The notes below the pieces were generated by a model that worked only from the letters and a program-made list of their open reading frames with translations, ran no database searches and had not been told where the DNA came from. DNA of 64,000 nt from Glycine soja (taxonomy: Eukaryota > Streptophyta > Magnoliopsida > Fabales > Fabaceae): contig NC_041005.1 in the NCBI RefSeq assembly GCF_004193775.1, positions 13,177,865 to 13,241,864 of the forward strand. The letters run 5' to 3'. This document shows positions 33,389 through 44,135 of the stretch, in pieces. Numbering within the stretch: position 1 is the first letter of the stretch; every line of letters begins with the position of its first letter. A program made the position numbers and the translations under genes.

Positions 33389-34638
33389 ATGGCCCCGAGG
33401 AAGCTTGCCTCAAAGAGGTCCAGGAAGGATAAGGCGGCCGAAGGAACTAGTTCCGCTCCCGAGTATGACAGTCACCGCTTTAGGAGCGCTGTACATCAGC
33501 AGCGCTTCGAAGCCATCAAGGGATGGTCATTTCTCCGGGAGCGACGCGTCCAGCTCAGGGACGACGAGTATACTGATTTCCAGGAGGAGATAGGTCGCCG
33601 ACGGTGGGCATCACTAGTTACCCCCATGGCCAAATTTGATCCAGACATAGTCCTCGAATTTTATGCCAATGCTTGGCCAACAGAGGAGGGCGTGCGTGAC
33701 ATGAGGTCCTGGGTGAGGGGTCAGTGGATCCCGTTTGATGCAGATGCTATCGGCCAGCTCCTGGGATATCTGTTAGTGCTGGAAGAGGGCCAGGAGTGTG
33801 AGTATGGCCAGAGGAGGAACCGGTCTGATGGGTTCGATGAGGAGGCCATCGCCCAGTTGCTATGTATACCGGGGCAAGATTTTGCCCGGACTGCTGCCGG
33901 GAGACGGGTGCGGATCATGCGCACCAACATGACCACCCTGACTCAGATATGGATGACTTTGCTGCTCAGCAACATCCTGCCCACCGATCATAATTCCGAC
34001 CTCCCCCTGCCGAAGTGTCAGCTGGTGTACGCCATCCTGACGCGGATGAGCATCCATGTGGCTCAGTAATCGCTGATGCCATCTATATTTTTGCAGGAAT
34101 GGCGCCTACCAGGCACCCTTTGGACCCGGATAAGTCCAACAGGGCCTTGGGATTTCCCGCGCTGATCACAGGACTCTGCCAATCGTTTGGAGTCCCCGTT
34201 GCACCTACCAAGGTGATTCGGCCGCCCATCACCCGGGCTTTTATTGAGAAGTACGACATCCAGAGACAGGCTCAGGGTGATGCTCCACAGGCCGCAGGCA
34301 CGCCACCACCACCTCATCAGGCTGGCCCGGCTAGGTCATTTGACATGGAGCAGTATTTACGGCATTTGGTTCGCCAGCAGGCGGCCAACCACCGGGCACA
34401 TGTACAGACCCATGATTGTCTGTACCAGCTGAGCCTCAGCATGCAGAGCCAGGGCTTCGCTTCTTTTTCATGCCCTACTCCAGACCAGTTCAAGGCAGAG
34501 GTCACATGGCCCGGGGATTGGCCCGAGGCCCAAGCAGGAGAGGCACCCCCAGAGGCTCCCGACGATGGAGAGGAAGCCCACGAGGACGAAGAGATGGCCG
34601 ATTTGCTTGACTTCTTGGGAGGGAGTGGAGCTACATGA
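33389..34638 (+). pseudogene. Ogre 3' accessory ORF: putative plant transposon protein domain
   Basis: ATG at 33389 gives a basic start (MAPRKLASKRSRKDKAAEG). A domain follows with VLEFYANAWPTEEGVRDMRS, WVRGQWIPFDADAIGQLLG and ILTRMSIHVAQ, which I recognise as the plant-transposon-protein family (Pfam Transposase_32, PF20167, from memory). Near 34067 a single-base shift creates TAA; the adjacent frame continues (IADAIYIFAG) through a Pro/Gln-rich middle to an acidic tail ending LDFLGGSGAT at 34638. The whole would be about 415 residues. Despite the Pfam name no transposase activity is established, and it may relate to plant mobile domains. It sits in sense orientation in the envelope position. 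Confidence 0.75.
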
Positions 34639-35509
34639 CTGGGAGATCCCCAGATTCATGTTTTCTTTCATATTTCTTTTATCATTTTTATGTTATGTTA
34701 TTTTTTGACTTGAGAGACTAATGTTTGTTTTTGTTGTTTCGATTGTCATTTGTACAACGCTTATATTTTTGTTTGGATTGTTGCGTTAGTGTTTATATCA
34801 TTATTATCAATGATGTTTGAAATTCTGGAACCATGTAGAGTTTTTCGTTTAGGAACATCGTCCAAAAAATAAGACAAACAAAAATCATGATAAAAATAAA
34901 AATTAAAAAAAAATGAAAAAGAGAGCAAATAAGAAAAAAAGAGAGCAAATAAGAAAAAAGAGAGCAAGTAAGAAAGAAGAGAGGAAAAAGAAAAGAAAAA
35001 TAAGTTGTTTAGCTGGAAAAACCGACATGCTTTTGAAAAGAGATGACCTCCAACTCTTCTTTGGGAAATTTGCTGATCATAGCTAGTTTTTGAAAGAATG
35101 TGTGTACACCCGAAGGGTGAACGCTGTGAAATTTCCCCGGACGCCCAAAATGGACTCGGATGAATGCACAAATGGATAAAAGAACATATTTTGGAAACAT
35201 TGGGTTGACTAAAATAGAGGGAATGAATCCTGAGCCCTAGCATCACATGACCATAAAAATTTGACACTTGAGTGTCCACATAGGTGCATGCATGACCAGT
35301 TTTGCATAAAGTTTCCAAATCATCATTTTTGCATTTGTGTCATGGAAATAATGTGGGGCATCCCTTTTACCCTTGAACCAAACCAAACCCTGACATGTAT
35401 CATGTCTGGCCATTCTACAAGCTTCGAGCCAAAATCCTAACTCACCATAAACCTTGACCCAGGGTGAGAATGTCAATCCTTACCCTCGAAAGCAAAAAAA
35501 GAAGAGAAG

Positions 35510-35735
35510 GAAAATTTCCAATAAAAGAGAAAGCAAAAAAAAAAGAGAGAAGGAAAATTTCCAATCAAAGGAAAAAAAGAGAGGAAAGGAAATTCCCAAT
35601 CAAAGAGTGGGAGAAGGAAAAAAGAGAGGAAAGGAAATTCCCAATCAAAGAGTGGGAGAAAGAAAAAAGAAAAGAAAGAAAATTCCCAACCAAAGAGTGG
35701 GAGAAAGTAAAAGGAAGGAAAGAAAGCTCCTGATC
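35510..35735 (+). repeat. Purine-rich tandem array, about 45-bp unit
   Basis: CCCAATCAAAGAGTGGGAG-type cores begin at 35595, 35640 and 35685 (exact 45-bp spacing), with shorter degenerate copies upstream. The region is almost pure A/G on the plus strand. Confidence 0.75.
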
Positions 35736-36354
35736 AAGGATCGAAAGAAATCAGAAGAAATGTGCAGAAAGGTCTTTGGACCAGACAATATCTGTACAAT
35801 ACAGAATTGTCACCAAATGAACAAAAAAAAAGGGAAAGGAAACCACGACCTGAAAGTGGTCTTCTCCCTTTGATTACCAACCAAAATCCTGTGCGTCGGT
35901 GAGTTGTTCGCCTCGCGCAAAACAGAAACAGAAAAGGAAAAGGCCAAAAACACACAAAAGCCGAAAAAAACCCACCAAAAGAACCCATTCCCAAGGGAAG
36001 TCCTGTTGATCCATGATCATGCATGTAATTTTTGATTCGATAGGAAATAATTTGCAAAGTCAAGTCGTGACATATCTATGGTTCGGAATTAGGATGAAAC
36101 ACTTACCTGTGCGAGGTTGATACACTCTGAGTGATTTTCTTCTATTTTTGTTGAACCCAGTGTTTCCTCTAAATGGTCATTTAGAAACGAAATGCTAACA
36201 TCCAAAATCTCATTTATGGTTATGGGGGGGTTTCATCAGCAGACTCTCCTTCCCCGGTAAACACATTGTTTTTCACTCAAAAAAGCATATGCTGCTCTAA
36301 TCAGTTGGAATATTTGTCTCTTTACTAAAGCATGTTTGCATTTTAGTGAAGACA

Positions 36355-36705
36355 ACACCGAGACTTTTTCAAGTCTCACAAGTTCTCCAGAACTACGTAG
36401 GTCTGAGTTCTTCATTGGAAGATACGTAGGAGCAAGAGCCTCGCTTTTGTCGACCACACCGCTTTTTGTTGCCGTGACCCAAGAGCTGGTAGCCCGCGGA
36501 GACACCTTACGGTTATCCGCACCTCGTCATTCAGTGACCCCAAGTGTGATTGACGAGCAGAGGCCAATGTGGTCATCTGCGCCCTTTCCGGAGATGACAA
36601 CATCTTCCGGTGGAGACTTTTTCAAGTCTCACAAGTTATCTAGAACTACGTAGGTCTAAGTTCCTCATTGGAGGATACGTAGGAGCAAGAGCCTTGCTTT
36701 TGTCG
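36355..36705 (+). repeat. Duplicated block sharing sequence with the LTR
   Basis: GAGACTTTTTCAAGTCTCAC and about 80 further bases occur at 36359 and again at 36613. Both include AACTACGTAGGTCT and, about 30 bases on, TACGTAGGAGCAA. The same two words occur in both LTRs (near 20668 and 39238). Confidence 0.75.
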
Positions 36706-36734
36706 GCCGCCCCACAATCTCTGTCATACTGACC

Positions 36735-37672
36735 CTGAGGTCATGTGACGTGCGGAGACAAATTATGGTCATTCCGCACATCCTTTTGCCATTCAGACAC
36801 AGTTGTGTCCGATGGCACGCAGAGACAAATTATGGTCATTCTGCACCCTTTTGTCATCCAGAGGCGGCGGGCCCGAAGACATGCAGAGACAAATTATGGT
36901 CATTCCGCACACCTTTTTGCCATTCAGACACAGTTGTGTCCGATGGCACGCAGAGACAAATTATGGTCATTCTGCACCCTTTTGTCATCCAGAGGCGGCA
37001 GGCCTGATGACATGCGGAGACAAATTATGGTCATTCTGCACATCCTTTTGCCATTCAGACACAGTCGTGTCCGATGGCACGCAGAGACAAATTATGGTCA
37101 TTCTGCGCTCTTTTGTCATCCAGAGGCGGCGGGCCCGATGACATGCGGAGACAAATTATGGTCATTCCGCACCCCTTTTTCCATTCAGACACAGTCGTGT
37201 CCGATGGCACACAGAGACAAATTATGGTCATTCTGTGCCCTTTTATCATCCAGAGGCGGCGGGCCCGATGACATGCGGAGACAAATTATGGTCATTCCGC
37301 ACCCCTTTTGCCATTCAGACACAGTCGTGTTCGACGGCACGCAGAGACAAATTATGGTCATTCTACGCCCTTTTGTCATCCAGAGGCGGCGGACCCGATG
37401 ACATGCGGAGACAAATTATGGTCATTCCGCACACCCTTTTGCCATTCAGGCACAGTTGTGTCCGATGGCACGCAGAGACAAATTATGGTCATTCTGCACC
37501 CTTTTGTCATCTAGAGGCGGCGGGCCCGATGACATGCAGAGACAAATTCTGGTCATTCCGCACACCTTTTTGCCATTCAGACACAGTTGTGTCCGATGGC
37601 ACGCAGAGACAAATTATGGTCATTCTGCGCCCTTCGTCAATCGCGGCCGACAAGCCCGTTGACACGCGAAGA
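36735..37672 (+). repeat. Tandem array with alternating 67/64-bp monomers (131-bp dimer)
   Basis: The core GAGACAAATTATGGTCATTC starts at 36755, 36822, 36886, 36953, 37017, 37084, 37148, 37214, 37278, 37344, 37408, 37475, 37539 and 37606. Spacing alternates 66-67 and 64. Type A monomers carry GACACAGT(T/C)GTGT; type B monomers carry CAGAGGCGGCGGGCCCGA. Fourteen monomers make seven dimers. Degenerate monomers flank both sides. Tandem repeats in the 3' region of Tat elements are known as sources of satellite DNA (work of Macas and colleagues). Confidence 0.9.
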
Positions 37673-37961
37673 TTTACATCATCTTCCGCGCTCACAAGAT
37701 CTGTCATACTGACTTTTGAGTCACGCTGACGGGCGGAAATACCCGAGTGGTTATCTGTATAAACATTCTTTTGCTATCTGTAAGACAGAACGCTTAATAG
37801 CATGCAGAGACTGACATCGTCTTCTGCACCTTTTGTTCCCCCGGGAACAACAAGTCATTTGCATGCAGAGATTTTATGGTCACCCGCGACTCTCGTCAAC
37901 CGAGAGGAACGAAATTAGTGTCTTATCTTTACTTCCCTTTTATCTCCAATAAAAGGCAAGT

Positions 37962-37974
37962 AAAGAGGGGCAAC
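37962..37974 (+). other. Polypurine tract of the Ogre-like element
   Basis: AAAGAGGGGCAAC immediately before the right LTR start; it primes plus-strand DNA synthesis. Confidence 0.8.
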
Positions 37975-39616
37975 TGTCATACCCTAATTTCGTCCGGGGA
38001 CCTTTGCTTGGTGGCATGTAACTTTTGTTTGGTCCTTGTGAGGTGCTTGGCACCCATCATTAGGCAATTTGTGAAGTTCCGGGACATGCCGAAAATCAAA
38101 AGAAGGTATTGATGCACAATCCGTAAGGTTCCGTGACGCACCGGAAATCAAAAGGAAGCATCGTTTCACAATTAGTGAGGTTCCGTAACATTCCGTAAGT
38201 CAAAAAGGGGATGATTATGTAATCCGCAAGGTTCCGTAACATTACGGAAAGAAAACAAGTATCGTTACGGAATTCATAAGTTTCGTAACTTTACGAAAAA
38301 AGAATCACCAAAAAAAAGGCAGGGGGGTGTACTTAGTAAAAATGGGGGTGCAAATAGTAACCAGGCCCACTTGGGCCCTCCAAAAGATTCCTCCAGAAGG
38401 CTGTTGCTTCTGGAGGAAGCAACCCTGCTCGCCTGGGCGAGCTGGGTGGCAAGCTTCTCCCCCAATTTTCTATAAATAGGGGGAGAAGTGAAGTGGAAAA
38501 GGGTTCAGCCCCTTAGGCACTTCTCTCTCTTTCGAATTTGCTTAGAAAAATTGTTTCCGTGAAGAAAATCCAAGCCAAGGCGCTTCCGTAATGTTTCCGT
38601 AACGTTTCCGTGAGTGATTTCGTGAAGGTTTTCAACCGTTCTTCGACGTTCTTCATTCGTTCTTCATCGTTCTTCAGTCTTCAACGGGTAAGTACCTCGA
38701 ACCAAGCTTTTCGATTCATTCTATGTACCCGTGGTGGTCCACATTGTGTTTCGTGTATTTTCCTTCTCGTTTCATTTACTTTTTATACCCCCTGTTAACG
38801 TGCTTAAGCCATTTTATTTAAGTCATTTCTCGCTTAACCTAAAAATAAAATAAGTTTCCACCGATCGTTTGAATTATATTATCCGTTAACTTTGGTTGAA
38901 ATGAATTTCGACCGATCGGTCGTGCCGTAACCACGTTGGAAATCAAAAAAAGAGGTAAATAATAATATAATAATAAAAATACCCTTTTAGTAAAATAAAG
39001 CGAAAAATCAATTGGACGTTTTCTCTTTGGGATTTCTCATTCTTAATCGAATTGACCAATAACTAAAGTGAAACTAAAGCTAAAATCAACTCGCCTAGTC
39101 AAGCTCGTCCACAAAAATAGGTTTTTGAAGTTTATCATTTCAATTTCTTACTAAGTAAAATGGATCATTTTTAAGGTCCAACGCCTTAAAATGATCACCT
39201 TTTTAAGTAAAAAAGGGAATCACTTGATAGGAAAGAACTACGTAGGTCTGATTTCCTCATCGCAATTGAGGAATACGTAGGAGCAAAGGGAAACACCCTT
39301 GTCGACCACAAAAAGAGAAAAAAATATAAAAAGGGTATAAAGGATATAAAGACATAAAAAAGGAACGTAAAAATCAAAGTCATGTTTGCATATTCGATTA
39401 AAGGCTGTCGTCCCTTGGGACGGACGTGTGGGGTGCTAATACCTTCCCCGTGCGTAAATACAACTCCCGAACCTTTCACTTTAAAGTTCGTAGATCGCGT
39501 CTTTTCCGACGTTTTCCTCAAATAAACGTTGGTGGCGACTCCGCGCGTATTCCTTTCGTGGAACACGCATCCCGCGAGTCACGCGTCGCCCTCCCGCCGA
39601 AGGGTAGGTTGCGACA
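37975..39616 (+). repeat. 3' LTR of the Ogre-like element (1642 bp)
   Basis: Matches 19417-21055 end to end with scattered substitutions and small indels. It has the palindrome at 38427-38442, TATAAATA at 38471-38478 and CGACCGATCGGTCG at 38909-38922. One difference turns GGGTTAGTACC of the left LTR into GGGTAAGTACC here. Confidence 0.92.
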
Positions 39617-40864
39617 CTAGTTAATTAGGCAAGCTTTGGAAAGTGTTGTTTTTCACCTTCTCGCTAAGCCAATCTGCTGGCTTAGCGAGCGTTTGCTAAG
39701 CGCAACACTCCTGGGCTAAGCGCGAGGAAGACTCTGGAAGAAGATGAGATGTACAGGTTCGCTAAGCGTACCGCTTCATCTCACTAAGCGCACCGCTTCA
39801 GTTCATCTCCTAAGTGAGAAAGGCGCACTAAGCCAAAAATCACTAACATGCGCTAAGCAGTCCATATGTGCACTAAGCGCACGAGCATGAACAAGACCAC
39901 CTATTTAAGCCTGAAATCAGATTTTAGAAGGAGAGTTTGGACTGGGATTAAAAGCTTTGCATGTTTAGGGTTTTTAGAGAGAGAAAGGTCCAAGTTCCAG
40001 AGAGTTTTGAGAGATTTTGTTGTGCGAAGATCTGCAGAGACCAGAGCTTGAAGCAGGAGCCGATTTGAGAGCTTTAGATGAGTTTGTCAGTGATTGTGAG
40101 ATCCTGGAGGTGAAGGAGACATCCTCACCATTTGTATTTTTGCAATCTTTCATCTTGTTCTTCTCTTTGTTGTTAAGAAGGCTTCCTGGTATGGAAAGCT
40201 AAATCCTCTATTGGATCTTCCATGTAGGTACCTAATGTAAATATATTTCTATCTATTTAATGATGTTTTGTGTGTTCTCTATGCTATCTACTTTTCATTC
40301 CAATATGACTTTACCTTAATCACGTAGATGCATGCTTTGTTAGGGTCATTCAATAGTGGAAACTGGTCTGACTCTAAAGTCCTTGATAGTGCAAGGCTGA
40401 GTTGTCGTGCTTTCACGAGGAATTGGAGTGCGATAATTTAGTTGAGTATGTGTGTCTTAATGCGGTCCTGGTTGAGTTTAGTCTTACAAGAGGAATCTGC
40501 GGACGATGCTTAATCAGGATTAGGCTAAACTATCATGAGGAATCGAGGTTTAGTATCTCAGGAGACACCATAAGAACACATGAGCATTGTTAGATAGAGA
40601 ATATCTTTTTAGCATCAAGCACCTATTAGGAAGACCAACATGTTCTCTACTTGTTTTTACACATCATTTCTCTCGCGTGATTTTCTTTCTTTTTGCACAG
40701 ATAGTTTATACACTTGTTCATATTCACACTTACCTTTACACACCAAACACCTATTTGCTGAAATAGCTTACCAAATAACACAAGTTCCCCGAGTGTTCAA
40801 TACTCAGTTCTTACCGTTTTATACTACTTGTGCGATTCAGTGCACTTGCCGGAACTAGCAAACA
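39617..40864 (+). repeat. Solo LTR A, right part
   Basis: Continues the LTR begun at 19242. It has a hairpin, CTCGCTAAGCC (39660-39670) and GGCTTAGCGAG (39679-39689), then many GCTAAGCGC words and a CTATTTAAGCC TATA-like site near 39901. It ends GCAAACA at 40864. Flanks are GTATG (19237-19241) and ATATG (40865-40869), so the copia codon series V-W-K is split here. Total LTR length is about 1.42 kb. No internal region belongs to it, hence a solo LTR. Confidence 0.8.
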
Positions 40865-42300
40865 ATATGGAAACTAGTAGAGTTACCCAAGGACAAGAAG
40901 GCAGTTGGAGCTAAGTGGGTGTTCAAAAACAAAATAGATGAGAATGGTAAGGTTGTGGGAAACAAAACAAGCTTAGTTGCTAAAGTTTACTCACAATAGG
41001 AATGTATTGATTGCACTTAAATTTATGCTCCTGTTACTAGTCTTGAATTAATATGCATTTTATTTTCATTTGCTACATATAGCAATATGAAGCTATATCA
41101 AATGGACGTAAAATTCACATTTTTGAATGGACTCATGTAAGAGGAAGTTTATGTTGAACAACCCCCTGGGTTTAAGAGTGATACTTTTCCTAATCGTGTT
41201 TTCAAACTTAACAAAGTCTTATATGGTCTAAAACAAGCTCCTTGAGCTTGGTATGAAAAACTTAGTTCCTTTATGATTGAAAATGGTTTTGAAAGAGGAA
41301 AAGTGGACACAATTCTGTTTTGCAAAAACTATGACTCAATTTATTTTAGTTCAAGTTTATGTTGATGATATTATTTTTTGTGCTACTAATGAAACTCTCT
41401 ATGAGGAATTTTATTAGCTGATCCAAACTAAGTTTGAATTGAGCATGATAGGAGAACTAAAATTCTTCCTAATCTACAAATCAAGCAAACAAGTGAAGGC
41501 ATATATATTCATCAGACCAAGTATGTGAAGGAGTTGCTGAAGAAATTCGACATGGACAATGCAAAGGCAATGAAGACACTAATGCATTCAACCACATACC
41601 TTGGACTAAACGAGGAATATAAGAAAGTGGATGGAACCCAATACAGAGCAATGATTAGGTCTCTACTGTATCATACAACTTCCAAACCTGATATTATGTT
41701 TAATGTATGCTTATGTGCAAGATTTTAGAAAGAACCAAGAGAAGTCCACTTAACTGCTGTTAAAAGAATCTTTAGATATCTTATTGGTACTCCTAACCTT
41801 GGTCTTTGCTTTAAAAGAAGGAAGGACTTCAAATTATCAGGTTACTATGATGTTGGTTATGCTACATACAAACTTGAAAGAAAGAGCATCAGTGAAAGCT
41901 GGCACTTCATTGGAGGCAACCTAATAACTTGGATATCTAAGAAATAAGGATCAACTGCACTATCCACTACTAAAGCAGAATACATATAAGTTGCAAGTTG
42001 TTATGCTTAACTTCTTTGGATAAAGAATCAACAAGAAGACTACAACATTTATGAGAGTGACATTTTTATCGTTAGTGATAACAAAGTTGCTATCAGTCTT
42101 TCGAAAAATTCCACATTGTATTCAAAGGAAAAACATATAGAAATTAAACACCACTTTATAGGAGACTATGTTCAAAGAGGGACATTGGACTTACAATTTT
42201 TACCTACTGATGATCAATGCTTTGACATATTTACAAAACCCTTACTAAGGAATGGCTGATTCTGCCATGGAATCAACTTGAAATGGATTTTACAAAGGAA
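40865..42300 (+). pseudogene. Decayed copia Pol, RT and RNase H (right half)
   Basis: Resumes the copia frame split at 19241: [52 protein letters not shown] near 41355, then MIRSLLYHTTSKPDI, an RNase H with degraded motifs (STTKAEYI) and the C-terminal KHIEIKHHFIGDYV and DIFTKPL. More than ten stops and several frameshifts are seen. It is the oldest layer of this nest. Confidence 0.85.
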
Positions 42301-44135
42301 TGATTTAATGTTTATATGTCATCCAGTCTGACTTAGTGTCCAGAGGACTCATTGTCTAATGACTCTTAGTTAATAACATGTGCATAATGTATGTATTACG
42401 TGCGTCCAATGTATGGATGTGTTATATCATAAGCATTGTGCTATTTAAGTTGAAACATAATGTTTTGGTAAGAGAAATTTGGAATATTTTTGTTGGGTCA
42501 CTTTTTAATTGGTAGGCTTCATAATTGCTTTTCAACAAGCCCACAAAACCCCCTCACCTTCAAATGATCAAAACTGCCAACCTTCTCTCTCATCAAAACC
42601 TTTCAATTTCAGAAATCCCCAACTCTCTTTCTCTCACGTGTTGTTGCTTTCTTTGAACCATAAACACAAACCCCAGCCCATAAAAGCTTTAACCTCTCCA
42701 ACCATGTCAAGTGGAAGTGACACGTCAGTGTACAAAGAGCTCATTACAATGATTGACACAACTTCTGTTCACACTGAGAATGGAGCCACCATCCATATTG
42801 AGCATTTCTTCAACATCAAACACTTTGGAGGGTATTGGTCTAAACCTCTATGAGACCATGCTGTGTTGTGGTATTAAAGGATTATACAACGACATCCATA
42901 CTATCCACACAAAGGTGATCAAAACATTTTTGGCGTAATGCTGAGTTCAAAACTACATATGCCATAGTCTTTATTGTTCTTAGAAAGAAAATGATTTCAT
43001 CAATTAAGACCATTGCTTAGGTCACTAGTTGCATGAGGGAAAGAAGAAGATAAAGCAGTAACCGAGAAAAAACATATGAAGATCATGTTCTATGGGCGGC
43101 CTTATGTAATGAAAAATTCTCTAACGAAAAAGAAAGAAAGTGGGGTACAAATCTGTTGTGTGATCAAACAAAGATGTGGCAAAATGTCTGCAACAAGAAC
43201 ATACTGCACAAAATAAGGTTCATGGACTCTATATCAGACTTGCGCAAGTTTGTGCTTTTTCATTTGATGCAATGCATACCATTTGACTTGCCACACACCA
43301 TCTACCTCAACATTTTGCACATCATTAAGGCCATGGGTGGCCTTTAAAACATTTATTATGTTACTCTACTTAACAAAATCTTTTGGGAATAAGGAGTTTA
43401 TCCAGTCTTCAATAGACTAAACAATGCAAGCAAGAATGTGATTATGGTTAGGGAGACCATGATTATGAAGAAACAAAAATTTGGGCCCTTAAAAATTAAG
43501 TCTGTGAAGTCGAGTATGAAAATATCACAAAGAAAGGTTCCTCAAGTGGACAAGGAATAGATAAATAGGAGGAGAAAGGAGCATATTAAGATTGTGTTAG
43601 CTGTTAAGGATCATGCTTTATCTTAGTTTGGCGTTGCCAACATGATAAACAAAATCATGTCAAAGCAGGCCAACAAGAAACAAAAATAAGACAAGCACAA
43701 AAGTCAGAGGAGGAGGCAAAATTGCTTAGAAATGAGTAGAGGACGAAAAAGAAACAGAAGTCTGCACTTGCATCCATCCCCTCTAGAAAGCATTCAAACG
43801 CTACTCTCACAAAGAGAAGTCAAAAGAAGTAAGTTATGGAGAAGAATACCAATATGAGACTCAGAGATCTTAGTGAAACCAAAGATGAAGAGGTTCCTCA
43901 GCTTCAACGAAAGAGGAAGGTTGTTGCTCGACCACAAGCTCTTCTTTCTCCTAAGAAAGATAAAGTTGTTATGGCAACTCCCTCTAGCAAGGAACTAATA
44001 TTTTCGTATATTATGCCCAGAAAGATGAAGATAAGGGAAATAAGAGAAAACTTGGCATTCTTGAGAAGAACTGGAATCCACCCTCTCCATCTCATGAATC
44101 TAGTAATTATGATATTTCTTTTGATGCTACTATCT
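42301..44135 (+). pseudogene. Third-ORF (env-position) region of the decayed sirevirus, part 1
   Basis: Follows RNase H directly, so it occupies the envelope-like position. Short open pieces occur: MSSGSDTSVYKELITMIDTT from 42704, MWQNVCNKNILHKIRFMDSI near 43190, and a Lys-rich stretch to 44130. No transmembrane helix stands out. The region is interrupted at 44136 by solo LTR B and continues at 45786. Membership in the same element as the pol remnant is inferred from order and orientation. Confidence 0.5.

Larger units (their letters stand above)
34639..36734 (+). other. 3' untranslated region of the Ogre-like element, repeat-rich
   Basis: Noncoding. It contains a 21-bp purine repeat (34885-34990, AAGAGAGCAAATAAGAAAA type), a purine-rich tandem array and a duplicated block. 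Apparent ORFs here are Lys/Arg/Glu-rich translations of purine repeats and are not taken as genes. Confidence 0.7.
19417..39616 (+). mobile_element. Tat/Ogre-type Ty3/gypsy retrotransposon, 20.2 kb, complete but disabled
   Basis: Two LTRs (19417-21055 and 37975-39616) start TGTCATACCC and end GGTTGCGACA. They are flanked by CCAGT (19412-19416) and CTAGT (39617-39621), a 4/5 target-site duplication. Inside are: primer site, 5' accessory ORF, gag-protease, candidate intron, RT-RNase H, a second RNase H, integrase, 3' accessory ORF, a repeat-rich 3' region and a polypurine tract. Long LTRs, size, an extra ORF before gag and a dual RNase H are Tat/Ogre hallmarks. The LTRs differ at a few dozen sites by eye (roughly 2%, not counted exactly), suggesting insertion within the last few million years. 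Confidence 0.92.

Noticed and set aside
33389..34638. 3' ORF as a DNA transposase gene of an independent transposon
   Set aside because: No terminal inverted repeats or duplications surround it. It is in sense orientation between integrase and the polypurine tract of the Ogre-like element. The family name alone does not show transposase activity.
35454..35873. Lys/Glu/Arg-rich ORF of 139 codons
   Set aside because: It is a reading of purine-rich tandem repeats in the Ogre 3' region; similar ORFs exist in neighbouring frames.
36745..37401. Long overlapping ORFs of up to 218 codons in several frames
   Set aside because: They are translations of the 131-bp tandem array. Because 131 is not a multiple of 3, the same repeat text appears in all frames. 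No start context or conserved protein.
36735..37672. Possible CRISPR-like array (regular repeats with spacers)
   Set aside because: The spacers are not unique: they fall into two recurrent types. The array lies in a plant retrotransposon and there are no cas genes.
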